Source: Eutreptiella sp. 'Long Island Sound 2002' (Eukaryota; Euglenozoa; Euglenophyceae; Eutreptiales; Eutreptiaceae). From it: a stretch of DNA of 64,000 bases. Below are positions 42,049-54,687 of the stretch, piece after piece. Numbering within the stretch: position 1 is the stretch's first letter; each line of letters begins with the position of its first letter. The translations under genes were made by a program, and so were the position numbers. The stretch covers positions 111,546,611-111,610,610 of the forward strand of contig OZ038379.1 in the NCBI GenBank assembly GCA_964036045.1, in the 5' to 3' direction. Below the pieces are notes generated by a model. That model made no database searches and was not told the origin of the DNA. It worked only from the letters and a program-made list of their open reading frames with translations.

Positions 42049-42333
42049 TTTTTGCCTCGTTGGCCTTTCGGTACATGGTATCACACCCCCCCAACCATTG
42101 TTGAAGCTTCTCCACCCACTCGTCGTAGCACTCTAGCTGCCCATTAAATTGCGGTTTAGGCATATCACTATCCTCCACCGCTTTGGTGTAACTATTTTGC
42201 ACCATAGGCATTTGGTACGGGTGGTAAGCAGGGGGAGCCATGGTTGGGGGTGCACCTCCACTTGCACTTGGTGCAACTTTCACTGGAGAGACTGTACACG
42301 TATCCGTAGGATGAGAGGGCGTGTACGAAGGTT
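42047..42333 (-). repeat. gag: 287-bp duplicate of family A gag outside the 5' LTR
   Basis: Identical by eye to 38761-39047, in the same orientation. It covers the start of the capsid region and the linker before it. The LTR's terminal CA is shared with the first two bases of the duplicate. It is a fragment without its own start and does not code. Confidence 0.9.
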
Positions 42334-45300
42334 GAGGGGGATGTTGCCCCAGGGTGTGTGGGTGATCATGCAGACGGGGACACTGCACAACTTCCGGAAA
42401 CAGGAGACGCTGATGGTCCTGCAATGGGTGCGCAACCAGATGGAACTGACAGCCAAAGCAGTGATGGGGAGGTGTCCCTCCCTTCCCAACCAGACGACCT
42501 AGAGGGCTACAGCACGCTAAATGCCATCATGGAGTTGGGCGAAGATGATGACAATGCGGTAGCCCCTGCCATTAGGGAAAATGGGGAAACGGAGATGGAC
42601 GAATATGCGGATGATGCGGTAGCCCCAGGCATTAAGCCTGATGCAGGAAATCAGGCACCGGGACGGGACGAACCATTTGGCGAGGCCAATGCAGAGAGTG
42701 CAAGACATTTGGAACAGGAACATGCCCCACTACGCCAACACGCTTCTCCAGAGGGGCCAGACCAGCGAGTGCAACCCCCAAGGAAAAACAAGGGTCAAGC
42801 CACTCCAACAACTGCAACCCAAACCTTCATCCCACTATACACATCCAGCACGCAGCTGACACGGAGGCACATGGGGCTTGTTTGAAAGCTGTCTGGAAAC
42901 TGGACGCCAAGTTTTGGGGCACTTTCAGTAAAGGACTGTCACTGGGATTGCCAAGCAGTGCGACACCGGTGGTAAAGGAAAATGTGGAAAAAATGGTGGC
43001 AGGCCTGTGTCAATTCGACATCCTCCAAGGGTCTGTGCATACCCTGAGTGCACAGCTGTGGCACATTGCAAAGGGGAATGGCAGACTTGAGGTCCCCCTC
43101 CATCCCGGCCAAGGAGCTAGGGAGGATTCCATGTTTGTTGTGGCCCTGGGGTACGTAGGTGCAACTCGTGTTGGAGAGGAGGAGTACCGCCTCAAGGAGC
43201 GGGATGTCCTGCAGATGTCAGTGATTCATGGCCATATGCATGTTTCACAGCCCATCACCCAGGGATACCTCCTGCTGGCCAAACGATCGCACATCAAGCC
43301 CGGAAACAGTTGGGAGGAGAAATACCGTACAGCGTGCAAGGAGCGAGATGACCTGAAACGCAGGAATGTGCAACTGGAGAAGGATTTGGCTGCAGCCAGA
43401 AAGTCACTGGTTACACACAAACGGCGCCATGACAGTGCAATGGAGAAGGCGAAGAAAGCAGTGACAAACAGCACCACCAAAAAAACCGATCTGCAGCAAA
43501 AAAATAAGCGTCTGCGCAGCGAGCACAACGAATTGCGTACGGACCACGAGCAATTGAAGAAGCAACGGCAGGATCAGCCCCCCCCCACGAAGAACAATGA
43601 GGGTGCAGCACATGCTGAAACAACAGGTCAGGGCAACATGACTGAGCAGCTGCTGGGCAAGTTGGTGGACAAATTGGGGAACAGCCAGCCCACGATGTAT
43701 CCAATGCCAATGCCCATGCCCATGCCCATCCCGTAGTCCCCACAAATGATGATGCCGAAATGGTGACCAATGGGAATGATGCCACAGATGTCACAAATGA
43801 TGCCGCAAATGTCCCAAATGACGCCACAGGTGTCCCAAATGATGCCACAGGCATCCCAAATGATGCAACAGATGATGCCCCAAATGACACAAGTGTCCAT
43901 GGTCCCCCAAATGCCTGCCACCCAGATGCAACCGTCACTGCCTGCGGCACAAATCAGGACACTTCCGGACGAGTCAAAGTGAGGGGGCGAATGTACCAAT
44001 CTGCCCCAGTCCTGTACCAGGGCTGGGGTGCATCTCTCTCTGGGCAGTGATAGCACCACAGACACTTCAGATTGGGAGACGCCGGACCTCGGTGGATGGT
44101 CAAGTACTGACAGTGATCCTGATGAAGAGGCGAGCAGGGCCAATGATACAATGCCTGTGCAGAAACCCGCTGTTGAGAAGCTGTTGAGAAAGAGCTGCTG
44201 GTCGGCATTGTCATTGCTGAGTCGCGGCGTGGGGCTTTTCTGGACCCTAATGTGGTACTTCCTGAGTACCTGGCGCTTGCTGAAAAAAGTCATATACTGC
44301 ATGGGCATTCCCATCCGCAGGCACTGTGCATTTTTTTGGATGCAAAAAAATGTATAATGACTGTGATTCACAGTTATTATCGTTTTCGTTGCCCTACGCC
44401 AGGAACCCCCACCAATTGCCCCTGCAGCTTACAGTGGGGCGGTGGCTCGCGAAGGACAGTGCCTTTGGAAACTTCTCAGTTTTTGAGAAGATACATCTCT
44501 GTGAGGCCCTGCAGCTTGTTTTACAGCGGGGGCTATCCGGGCGTCCGTTGCGTTTACTTTGGGCCCCAGATTGGAAGGCGCTGTGCACCATTTTCAACTG
44601 CCTGGGTCCGGGCGATGAACGTGCCTGCCCAGCTTGCTGGGCGCCTAAGCGCCTTTGGAAACGGGCAGAGTACCAGCGCGCCAGTGCACGGTTTCTGCAC
44701 GATTTCCGCACCCTCTGCCGCCAGTTTTTGTCGCTTTTTGACAGTCCGTTGGATATAGTGTACAACCCCCTGCACTGCATTGCACTGGTCATTAGTCATG
44801 CATTGTTCCACGCACTGTATTTGTGGTTTCAGGAGAATTGCAGTGCTGTACCGAGCATGCAACAGGAGCTTTTGTCGATTTTTGCGTCTGCAAAGTTGAC
44901 AACAAATTTTACGGAGCCCAAAGGCCCAGCGATCTCCCGAAAGGAGTGGGCCATTGGAAACAAAGATACGAAGGCTCTGTTGAAAAACGACATTTTCTGG
45001 CAGCGTCTGGCGAATCTCCTCCCCACTGCCCGCGATGGTTTGACAGTGTCGTATCCTGAGCTTAGTGCAGCAGAAATTGCGGAACCATTCCAGTGCTACC
45101 TGCGCTTGGTGCTGTACCTGGCCCGAGATCTCATATCATGGAATCCACATGGCGTAGAAACACGGGACGCTGACGGCCGCAAATTGCATGTTCTTTTTCA
45201 GAGTTTGAGTCTCAGCCCCCGGAGGTGGTCAGTGGCAGTGCACTATTTTACAGAGCACTACACAGACCGCCTCCGGAGGCATGGCAATCTGCAGGGGCTC

Positions 45301-45498
45301 TGCTCGGAGGGGGGGGACCATTTGCATCAGGCGCATGCGAGGCTAGTGGAGAGGCGCCACTCCAAACCTTCGTGGAAGTGCCCTGTGGGCTTGGTTGCCA
45401 TTGCGAGGTGGGTTGCTCGAGCTTTGCGTCTCCGGGGTGCCCGAGTGCTTGAACCTCTGGTGGCATGTGCTGAGACTCCAACTTTCCCTAAATCTTGA
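42334..45498 (+). pseudogene. Gene X, C-terminal part, frameshifted and with stops
   Basis: Resumes at codon 42334 (EGDVAPG...). An acidic region reads to 42885, then a second frame (from ~42840) holds a globular stretch (WKLDAKFWGTF, LSAQLWHIAKGNGRLEVP), a basic coiled coil (~43310-43570) and a Met/Pro tail. That frame is stopped by TAG 43734, TGA ~43761 and TGA 43980, but codes heptads MPQMSQM across 43770-43930. After ~44180 the frame shifts again, and at an A7 run (44343-44349) it shifts into 44326-45498. The last part has CPACWAPKRLWKRA (a possible zinc site), a His-rich helix and HGNLQGLCSEGGDHLHQAH near the end. That pattern recalls C-terminal regions of uncharacterised transposon proteins; I cannot name the family. 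Some frame changes could be introns. Confidence 0.55.
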
Positions 45499-45619
45499 CA
45501 TTCTCTGTGCTATGTGCTACAGGTGACACAGGCAAATGAATTCAATTGAAAGAAGCGATTCGATTCAGTTCAGATCCGGATTGCACTTCAGGTTTCCCCG
45601 TATTTTGCCGTGCCATGCC

Positions 45620-47060
45620 CGACCCCCCCCCCCCCCCAGGTGCAGAGTCACTGTTTCTCAGCTGCGTCATGTGATCTGCAGTTTGCATCAGTGTTTCACG
45701 ATTTCGATGGGTATTAATTGCTGAGTTTTTCAACTCGCTTCATACACCATATCAGCTAGTGCCGGCTATGCTGTTTTTTTGCCAGCTACAAACACATCCA
45801 ACGGCGGTTGCAATTTGTTGACAGCGTCATCTCTGCATCAGCTGTGGTTTGAATGCCTGCAGTGTGTCATTCGAGTACTGCGATACTCTGAGTTGCCAGC
45901 TTGCAACACATCCGAAGCAGCTCTCCTGTTTTCTGATTTCCGATTCCCCCCCCACCCCAGTGCAGGTTCACTGTTTCTCAACTGCGTCATGTGATCTGCA
46001 GTTTGCATCAGTGTTTCACGATTCTCGATGGGTGTTAATTGCTGAGTTTTTCAACTCGCTTCATACACCATATCAGCTAGTGCCGGCTATGCTGTTTTTT
46101 TGCCAGCTTCAAACACATCCAACGGCGGTTGCAATTTGTTGACAGCGTCATCTCTGCATCAGCTCTGGTTTGAATGCCTGCAGTGTGTCATTCGAGTACT
46201 GCGACACTCTGAGTTGCCAGCTTCCAACACATCCGACGCAGCTCTCCTGTTTTCTGATTTCAGATTTCAATCGAAGGCTCCTATTGAATTAGGTTCTGAA
46301 TTTGCTTTAAAAGGGCCAGCAATGTGCTATTCGACAGCAGTGGAACGTGATCGCAAAATCCGTTTGGGTTTGACTGCTATTCCACTTCGGTACAGTGCAG
46401 TACAGTGCGCCCATGTGTTTGCAGTGATTGGCAGCTGTGGTGTTTTTTTAATTTATCTCAATTCTGATTAGAAGTTCAACAAATTTAGATGCAATTCAAC
46501 TCCAACGGCGGTTGCAATTTGTTCACAGCGTCATCTCTGCATCAGCTCTGGTTTGAATGCCTTCAGTGTGTCAATCGAGTACAGCGACACTCTGAGTTGC
46601 CAGCTTCAAACACATCACACAGAGCTCTTTTGTTCTCTGATTTCAGATTTCAATCGAAAGCTCGTATTGAATTGGGTTCTGAATTTAATTTAAAAGGGCC
46701 AGCAATGTTTCATTCGACAGCAGTGGAAGGTGATCGCAAAATCCGTTTTGGTTTGACTGCTATTCCACTTCAGTACAGTGCGTACAGTGCGTCCATGTGC
46801 TTCCAGTGATTGCCAGCTGTGCTGTTTTTTCAATTTATCTCAATTCTGATTGGAAGTTCAACAGATTTTGATGCAATTCCACTCCAACGGCGGTTGCAAT
46901 TTGTTTACAGCGTCATCTCTGCATCAGCTCTGATTTGACTGCCTGCAGTGTGTCATTCGAGTACTGTGACACTCTGAGTTGCCAGCATCAAACACACCAG
47001 ACACTGCTGTCTTGTTTTCCGATTTCGGATGGTAATTGAAGGCTCCTATCGAATTGGGTT
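45620..47060 (+). repeat. Tandem ~320- and ~383-bp repeats downstream of gene X
   Basis: CAACGGCGGTTGCAATTTGT recurs at ~45799, 46119, 46503 and 46886, giving periods of 320, 384 and 383. The first two units also carry a poly-C run, GTCACTGTTTCTCA and TTTCACGAT. ORFs of 97-123 codons repeat with them (LHQLWFECLQCVIRVLRHSEL) without a recognised domain. They lie just after the gene X stop, as the other tandem units lie just before its start. Confidence 0.8.
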
Positions 47061-48733
47061 CTGAATTTCATTTGCAGTGTTTTGCAAAAAATGTTTTTTG
47101 AAAGTTGGTTCAATAACTAGCTTCTCGGTGGGTTCAGTGAATAGTTTTTCTGTCGTCGGACCCGGAATAAGCACATGATACGGTTCAAAACCGTTCGAAA
47201 ACTCTCAAAAACATCCGAAACCCTTGGTGAATGGGGTTTGCATAAGTTTGTTTAATCTTTATACACATTTCAAAAGGTTGTATACTCATTCATGGGGTAA
47301 AATTGATGAAAATGGGGTATTTCAGGAATTTCACCCCCTGTAAAAGCCTAGGTGTTCTGCTGGCCCTCTCCGGGCTGCGTGCGCCCTTGGTGTGTTTCTG
47401 TTCCCCTTTTTGTTTCTTTGCATTTTTTCTTTGCGCCTCCCTTTCTTTTTGTCCTTTTGCTGTTTCCGGCCCTGGGTGCTCTGGGCCTCGGTGAAACAGG
47501 CACAGGCACAGGGCATCATCATGATATCTTGGAATCTGAATGTACATGGAATGATGTAATGAATGTGCACAAATAATATTGAATATGCAAAAAATACTAG
47601 ATTTATGTATCCGCGATGCGAACGCGCGCGCTTGTCTGGTTACGGCTGCCCCACTAGGACACAACCAAGGGGAGCACACCTTGGGGCCGCCGCCGAAATA
47701 CCACAACAGGACAAGCGAATGCCAAAGGGAATAGAAAATGTGGCTTAAGGGCAACCCCAAGGGGGAAGAGAATGGGGTTACGCCACTACGCCATATTCCG
47801 GCCCAACCTACGAGGGAGATACGGGGACTCCTGCAACCTAGGCCGTGTAGACTTAACTACTTCCCCAAGGCGAGAGGTACCAAGGGGTGAAGGCCGCCTA
47901 GGAGCTTCACATGGCTTCTCTCCCCACCAAAACACAAGAACATGGGAAGAGAAGCCTAGAGCTAGTAGTGGCTCTACTACCCACGCAATGGCACAACACT
48001 CAGCAACCCCCCCACTAAGCCGAAACTCAGGGGGTTGGCTGAAAATCAGAACTGATTTCCGAAAAAAAATACAAGATTCAGAAATGCATGGTCAGATGAT
48101 GCTAATCATGGGCTGTGGAGGGGGGTGTTTTCTGATGTCCCCACCAACCCAGCCCAGTTCTCCCCAAAATCTCTGATTAGGGTGTCCGTTCATAGTTTTG
48201 GAGCCAAAAAACAAGGCTGGGCTCCAAACTCCACAAAACAGTGGATTTAGCTTTTGGCACCCCAAAGTGGGTTTCGATTGGCAGGATTGACCTGCTCTGT
48301 GGGCCAAAAACAGAGAAATGGGGCTGCCAAAAGGCAGAAAAACTGCTAGCAGGCACCTGTAACCCTGGGCCAGGGACACTAAACTGAAGTCCCTGGATCT
48401 AAAATCTTTCGACTCCACTTGGGGTGGGGCTGTGATTGGCAGCAGGGCTCTGCCAGCCCCAGATGGCCCTGACGAAGGCCATTACTGTACAAACAGCTGG
48501 AAAAGACCTGAGATGGCAGTGGCGACGCCAAGTGGCAAACCTGTACTGAGAAATGGCCACTGAACGGAGGGAAGGACAGACAAGGGTGGATGACAGAAAG
48601 TCTGTGCTGACTGGACAGATAGTGCAGTGGATCAAAGATGTGCAGTGATGTGCTGACAGTGTGACTGACTGACAGCAAAACTCGAACAAACAAGGGCAGG
48701 GCAAACTGATTGTCCCACAGCCCCAAACAATGA
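47061..48733. other. Unassigned, including a 150-bp repeat at 47492-47641
   Basis: 47492-47641 matches 51145-51291 as a direct repeat (TGAAACAGGCACAGGC through GCGCGCGCTTGTCTGGTTACG). 47340-47490 is CT/TG-rich like the tract that follows the second copy. The remainder, 47642-48733, shows no gene. Confidence 0.5.
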
Positions 48734-48790
48734 CTCTTTCTCTCTCTCTCTCTCTCTCTCTCCCCCCCTCTCTCTCTCTCTCTCTCTCTT
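48734..48790 (+). repeat. (TC)n microsatellite
   Basis: Uninterrupted TC dinucleotides apart from a central CCCCCCC. Confidence 0.95.
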
Positions 48791-48930
48791 CTTTGGCAAC
48801 CGAGCAAGGCCAGTGCCCAGAACTCGGTTCACTGCAGCAGGGAAAGTGGCAGTCAGCACACTGTTCTCAAACGTCAATACCATCAGATGATTAAAGTTAG
48901 GTACCAGTGTTTAGGAACTAACTTAGTTTC

Positions 48931-49063
48931 TACCCACAAGCTGGGAGGGTTCCTGTTATACCAACAAGCTGGGAGTGTTCCTACTAAACATCTGGCTAGG
49001 CTAGGGTGTTGATTACCCACAAGCTGGGAGTGTTCCTGTTATACCCACAAGCTGGGAGGGTTC
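48931..49063 (+). repeat. Short tandem/interspersed repeat, four copies
   Basis: CAAGCTGGGAG(G/T)GTTCCT occurs four times, three of them preceded by ACC(C)A and two followed by GTTATACC. Confidence 0.85.
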
Positions 49064-51144
49064 CTTAGCAGCACCTCAACCTACTACACCCGACTTCCCA
49101 CAAAATCTCTTAGATGAGGTTTGGACTTGGGGTTTAAGTCCAAGTACCCCGTGCACGTCTGCACCCGACCCAACTCTCACAGGGTGCACTGCCACCTACA
49201 GTGCTGCACCATCAGTGGTGCTTTTCCCTGGAGGTTATTAGCTGGTCTTGCCTCTCCCGACCTCCCTCGTTTGCAGGGAAGTTTTTTAACACAGTTTTTT
49301 ACACCCCCCAGGATTGGCTACCTAGGCTGGAAACTGGGTGGGGGTTATCAAAGCAATAAATAACCTGTTGCTCCCTGGGAGGAGGCCAAACAGGAGCCTC
49401 AGCACTTGGCATAAGGCTATCTCAGGTAAATTCCCAGCCTCAGCCGTAGGCTGAAGGCTTCTCTCTTTTTCTCTCAGGGTCATGGTGACCATGGTTGCAC
49501 TAGTGCAACTCATGGTAGATGTTGGTGTGAGGAGGGTTCCCCAGCCCCCCCCCCCCCACCCAAAGGAAAAGGTGGTTAGTTGTCACTGTGTGTCTGCACA
49601 AAACAAAACGAACAACCTGCAACCCTCAAAAGGAAAGGGTGTCACCAACTGACCCTTGCATCATAAAGCATACGCAGGGAAGAGTACCATGTCAACCCTT
49701 GGCACCATCAAAGGATACCATGTCACCCCCCCCTCTGCCAAGGGCCCAGGATACACACAGACGGAACCCAAAGAGGAACAGCAACGCGCACGAACGTAAA
49801 ACAGGCCCCAGTAAACACACACGGGGGGCCAGGTGCGTGATGTGTGGGCGTGGGGGGTACCCTACCCAACACATGTACAGTTTAAACCATCAGACCCATT
49901 TCTTGACTGAAAACTTATCTCAAGATCCAAAGGGAGCAAAATTCGAACCAACTCGAAGCTAAAAGAGCCAAAACGAGTAGACGGACGTCGACTCCTCTAA
50001 AAAATTGAACGGAGATTACACGACCAAACAAGCACACACCCCTGCCCCCTAGCAACCAAGAAGGCAAACATCCAACCTGCCAAAAACAGGCAGTAGGGCT
50101 GAGGATGTCTGGCAAAAACAGGTTTCGTAAGCTCCAAAGGGAGCAAAACTCGACGAACGAAACAAGGAACCCATCGAAAATCGACGAAACTTGACGAAAC
50201 TTGACGACGACGACGAACGAACAAAACGAAACTGCACTGATCCTACACTAATCCTAGGCCACACGGTATACCTTACCTTAACCTTGTAACCAAAACAAAA
50301 CACAGGATGAACACAACAGCGTCAACCCAGGGGGCTTGGCTGTCCCCCTGGGGACAAGCACGGCTGCCGGCGATGAACACAAAGCCCAGGAGGCGCGCCC
50401 GCCCCCTCTCGGCACCGGATCTAGCCCCTTTATCTGGTTTGGGGCAAAAACCTTCAAGAATTCAAAACAAGGCCTTTCAAGGCCACCAGTCAAACGTAAG
50501 GCCTGAAAAGGCCACAGCAGCGAAACAAAAGAGAAACTAGCCCCTTTATCTGCTTTGGGACAGCTGCAAAGGCCACTCGTGGGCCGTGGACACAGTGAGG
50601 CATGAAAAGGCCACTCAAGGGCCATGGCATGCCATGCAGCAAAAATGTACACAAGTGTGAAGCACACACATGATTATTATTTGTCACTCCCCACTGGCAA
50701 GCAAGGCCACTTAACTGCTCACTGAAGTACTTGCCCAGGATACCAGGAGTCAAGCAGCCCAAGGTCGCCAACATAGTACAACGTGGCCGCAAGATTGGGC
50801 AGGAAGACCTTCAGTGTCATCAAGGTACTCACCAGTTAGGTAGTCAGGGATGGAGGCCAAGGAGAACATGATCAAAATGCCCCAAGGCTGGAAGTGGGGC
50901 CAAATGTGGCAAAGTTGGTGAAGTCGATCATAATGCAGCGTTAACGACTGCAGTGGTCTGGGAGAGGGCAAAGAAAGGGTTGAAAACCCTAATTTAACCC
51001 CCAAGTTGAAGGTAGGGGCACCAGTAGCCCGAAAATACAAGTAATGCAGTAATGGCCACAGCCCTGGCCAGCCTGCTGCAGAGTAGCGCAGCAGAAGGAC
51101 CGTAATCAGCAAAAACGTTTTTGCTGTGGCCTCTGCACCATGAA
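49064..51144. other. Unassigned stretch
   Basis: No gene with a recognisable domain. Poly-C at 49545-49557, a GACGAC run near 50200, and paired AAGGCCACT..GGGCC motifs at 50570-50640 are the only structure seen. Confidence 0.4.
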
Positions 51145-51291
51145 ACAGGCACAGGCGCAGAACATCCTCATGATATCTTGGAATCTGAATGTACATGGCA
51201 TGGTGTAATGAATGTGCACAAAAAATATTGAATATGCAACAAATACTACATTTCTGTATCCGCGATGCGAACGCGCGCGCTTGTCTGGTTA
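51145..51291 (+). repeat. Second copy of the 150-bp repeat
   Basis: Matches 47492-47641 with a few substitutions, then runs into TG/CT-rich sequence. An ATCTTGGAATCTGAATG stretch could encode ISWNLN, but the frame closes at once. Confidence 0.8.
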
Positions 51292-52855
51292 CGCTTTATG
51301 TTTGCCCGACCGCCCTCACTTTGTTTTTTTTTCTGCGCCCCCCTTGTTCCCGCTTTTCCGTTGTTCCCGGCCCTGGGTGCTCTGGTCCTTGGCTCTTTGT
51401 GGCTGCTCGCCCCCCCCCTCTTCCTTCCTTTTTTGTTTTTCTTTTCTTTTTCCTTTTCTTTCGCCGCTGATGTTCGCTGGTTCCCGCCCCTCGGTGCCCT
51501 TGGCCTTGGCACCGTTTGGCTGGGATTCTTTTTCCTCCCTCCTGCGCGGCCTTTCGTTAGATGTGTGCGTTGTGCGATGGTGCTGTGCCCCCCCCCCCCC
51601 GGCTGCTCCTGGTGTTTTGCGATGTCCCGCGTCTTGTTGCGTGGTGCCGCGGTTTGGTGTGGGCTTTTTTTTGTGGTTCGCAGTGTTTTTCAGTGTGTTT
51701 GTGTGCCGTGCTGTGCTGGTGTGCGGCTGCCTTGCTGTTGGGTGTGCTGTCCTGTTGTGTTGTTGGTTTTGTCACTGGCATTCCCCCGTTGGCACTGGCT
51801 GCGCCGTTTCTGTTGGTGCTGTGCGGTGCCCTGCTATGCCGTGCTGTGTGGTGCGGTGTTTCGTCGTGTGTGGTGCCGTCGTGCGTTGTTGTGTGTTGTG
51901 GTCTTTTCTTTGGTGCTGTGTGGTGTCGTGGTGCGCTGTGTCGTCTGGTTGTCTGGTCCGCTGCGTCGTGCTGCCTTGTGTTGGTAGTGTCGGGTTGTCC
52001 TGCTCTGTCAACCACCCACCCCGCCCCGTGCTGGTGCCCTTGTTGTCGGGCCTGTTGCTGTTGCCTGGTCCCCTGTGGTGGCCCATTGTTCTGCTCTGTG
52101 CTGGGGTGCGGTGCTGTGTTGTTCTGTTGTCCTGCCTGCGTGCATTGTGCTGTTGTCAGCGTTCTTTCTTGCTGTGTGGTGCTTAGTTGCCTCGTTTGCG
52201 CCGGCTGGCGCGGTGTGTTGTTGCCTGTTGTTTGTGGGTGATCGTTGCTGGGTCTTGGTGTCCGCTGTTGTCTTTTGGTGGCATTCTTTGTCGCTTGTGT
52301 CCCTGTCTGGCCGCGTGGCCTGCTGCCCTGTTGTGTGCTGTGGTTTGTCGTGGTGCCCTGCTCCCCTGTGCTGGGTCTTATGGTGCTGTCTTTCCGTGTG
52401 GTGCTGTTCTCTGGTGCCCTGCTTTCTGTTTTGCCTTGCTGGTGGTGTTTGCTTGTTCTCCTCCCTGTTGTGGGGTGCGATGCCGCTTGCTGTGCTGCCT
52501 GCCTCGTGTTGTTTCTTGCTTCCAATGCTGTGTTTCGCGGCGCCTCTCGTACAGTGCCGTGCTGGCCTGTGCTGGCGTGCCTCCGTCCCTTCCGTGTGCT
52601 GTGCTCTGTTGCCTCTGCTGCGCTGGTTGCTGTCCTGCGGCGCCGTCTGTGGGTTCTGGTTGTGTGTCGTGATGTCTCGTTGTCTGCGGTTGTTCCCGGG
52701 CGGCGCGTTGCGGCAGTGGCCGCCCCTGTCTGGCCGCGTGGCCCGCTGCCCTGTTGCTGGTTGTGGTTTGTGGTGGTGCCCTGCTCCCCTGCGCTGTGGT
52801 CTGTGGTGCCCTGCCTCCGTGTGCCGCCGTGCTGTTGTGCCCTGGTGTCTCCTTT
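51292..52855 (-). repeat. TG/CT-rich low-complexity tract, left arm of an imperfect inverted repeat
   Basis: Built from TGTGCTGTTGT-like words with a 14-base C run near 51590. Segments such as CCCGGCCCTGGGTGCTCTGG (near 51368) are reverse-complement counterparts of 56220-56250. It is the opposite strand of the AC-rich MS-unit tract. Several long Cys/Val/Leu-rich ORFs here are compositional. Confidence 0.7.
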
Positions 52856-54687
52856 GAGACGTTGCTACAACTGTGGCGAGCAAGGACATCTAGCCCGCGA
52901 GTGTCAGAAGAATCGACCATAATCTAGAGGAGTAGAGGTTTGAGGATGCAGGTCTGGAACACCTCGAAGAGAGCACAGCCCCACAATAATGGGCGATTTC
53001 AATCACGCTCCAAGAGTACGGAGCGACCACCCACAACAGCGTAAGAAGAAACTTCAAAGACCTGGTGATGGGCGTTCTGGAGAAGAGTTGTTCTTCACCA
53101 CCAGTCCGAAACCCGAAGAAACGTTGACACTTGGGTGTGTCAACATCCAGTCAACCAAGTCAGAACATGCGACTCTGTTCACGGTTCTAGGACGCCTTTC
53201 TGCGCATAGAGAGGACTATACTTTTGCAGAACAATTTTGTTTGGTGTTCAAGCAGCTCGCAGAATCCTGAGGGTGAAATCAAAACTGCGATGTTTTTCAA
53301 AACTATACTTTTGAAGTGGTCAGCCAACAGAGATATATTCCTTTTATGGACCTTCGTATCATCAGTTTGTCTCCAGTGCAGAAATCTGTCTACTGGAAAA
53401 AGATACAGTCCTGTAGCTACATACCGTGGGGGAGTAAAACCCCCGGGCATGTCAGGACAGGCTGGCCTAGGGGAGAAAGCACCAGGTACCTCAGGCTCTG
53501 CAGCCACCAGGTGATTTATACTATGTGCATCCAGTGACTACAAGGAGCCATCAGGAGATTTGGTTACCCACAGTAGGTGGTATCCGAGTTTCCACTTTCT
53601 TGGGAATCCAAACCATGATTTGCACAACTGAGAGCATAGATTCACAAATTGGACGACGAGGTGGGACAGTTGGGTCCAAAAGAAGTGCACATTCTGAGGG
53701 TACCATTGCACTGTTCTGTAAACCTTGCTCGGAGTAAAGTGGTCCATCAGTTACAGAACAATTTAAACTTTGTACATAATACCAAATGGTTTGCTGACTT
53801 CCTTCCTTCTCCAAGCCTGGGAAAACATTATAGCACACAGAGGCGCAAGGCCGCGGCTGATTGCGCACATTGCAGACTCACAGTGACGAAATTGTTAATT
53901 CATTGCAGTGAGTTCTATGGCGCATTTCACCGTTTCCTGATGTGAAAACAACACAGCTTTCTTCTGTTTTTATGTTTATAGCCTCCGCTGATGAGGGACT
54001 CTTTGGCCGAAACATGGACAAAAACTGAGGTGATCAAGAAGACGCTCCATTGACTTCACGTGCCTGCTGGGTGCCAGGGTCTCTGATTGATTTCTGTTTG
54101 GTGTACAAGCAGCTCGGAAAGTCCAGAGGGTGAAATCAAAGCTGGGATTTGTTTCAAGACTACAGACTCACCTGGAGTACATGTGTTACTCGATTGTGGA
54201 GTGACAAGTGATTTCATGTTGATGCAAACAGCAAAGAGGGCGCGACTTCCCCTCTACAAACTCACACACCCAGGACACGTCACGACTGCCAGAGGTGTCC
54301 CAGTCGAAGTACGGTACTACACGAGAGCCTATGTTCGATTCGGAGAATTTCTATTTTGACACCATTTTAAGGTCCCGGAGATTCTTCCGGAGGTCGCTCT
54401 TGGGCGATCATGGCTTCGAAGCCATAACCCGACTGTCAACCGGGCGGACGTGCAACACGGATCGACTTTGTACCGATTGTCCTTCGATGGATCCAGAGAT
54501 TCCAGCCGGTTAGAGTTCCAAGAACCTTCGAAGTTGGACCTCCTTTCGACATTTTCATCCAGTACCTCGAAGTGAGCCTAGTTGGAAGCCCTGCATCGCC
54601 TGCCAAGGAACACTCTGACCTACCTTCGTCGACACACACGACGAGTGATGCCAATGCCCTCAATCAAGTCGACATGGCAGCTGGAAA
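52856..54687 (+). pseudogene. Family D gag zinc knuckle and protease, copy 1
   Basis: Begins at the knuckle CYNCGEQGHLARECQ (52863-52907) with a stop at 52920. An aspartic protease follows near 54150-54330, with catalytic Asp 54192 in LLDCGVTSDF. Its C-terminal WLRSHNP-type motif lies in a different frame (~54390-54440). Between them the reading is broken repeatedly. It corresponds to 61133-62964, and the copy ends at 54687, where the other copy continues into RT. It would have been the gag/PR part of a gypsy element; it cannot be translated. Confidence 0.8.

Noticed and set aside
48734-48790. CRISPR-like or regulatory array
   Set aside because: A plain TC dinucleotide microsatellite; nothing in the window resembles repeat-spacer structure.
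51165-51200. Start of a LINE endonuclease (ISWNLN) in the 150-bp repeat
   Set aside because: The frame closes within a few codons in both copies and no RT or further endonuclease motif follows.
51212-52857. Plus-strand Cys/Val-rich ORFs of 220-324 codons that look like membrane proteins
   Set aside because: The hydrophobicity comes from TG-rich repeats; the opposite strand and other frames are equally open.
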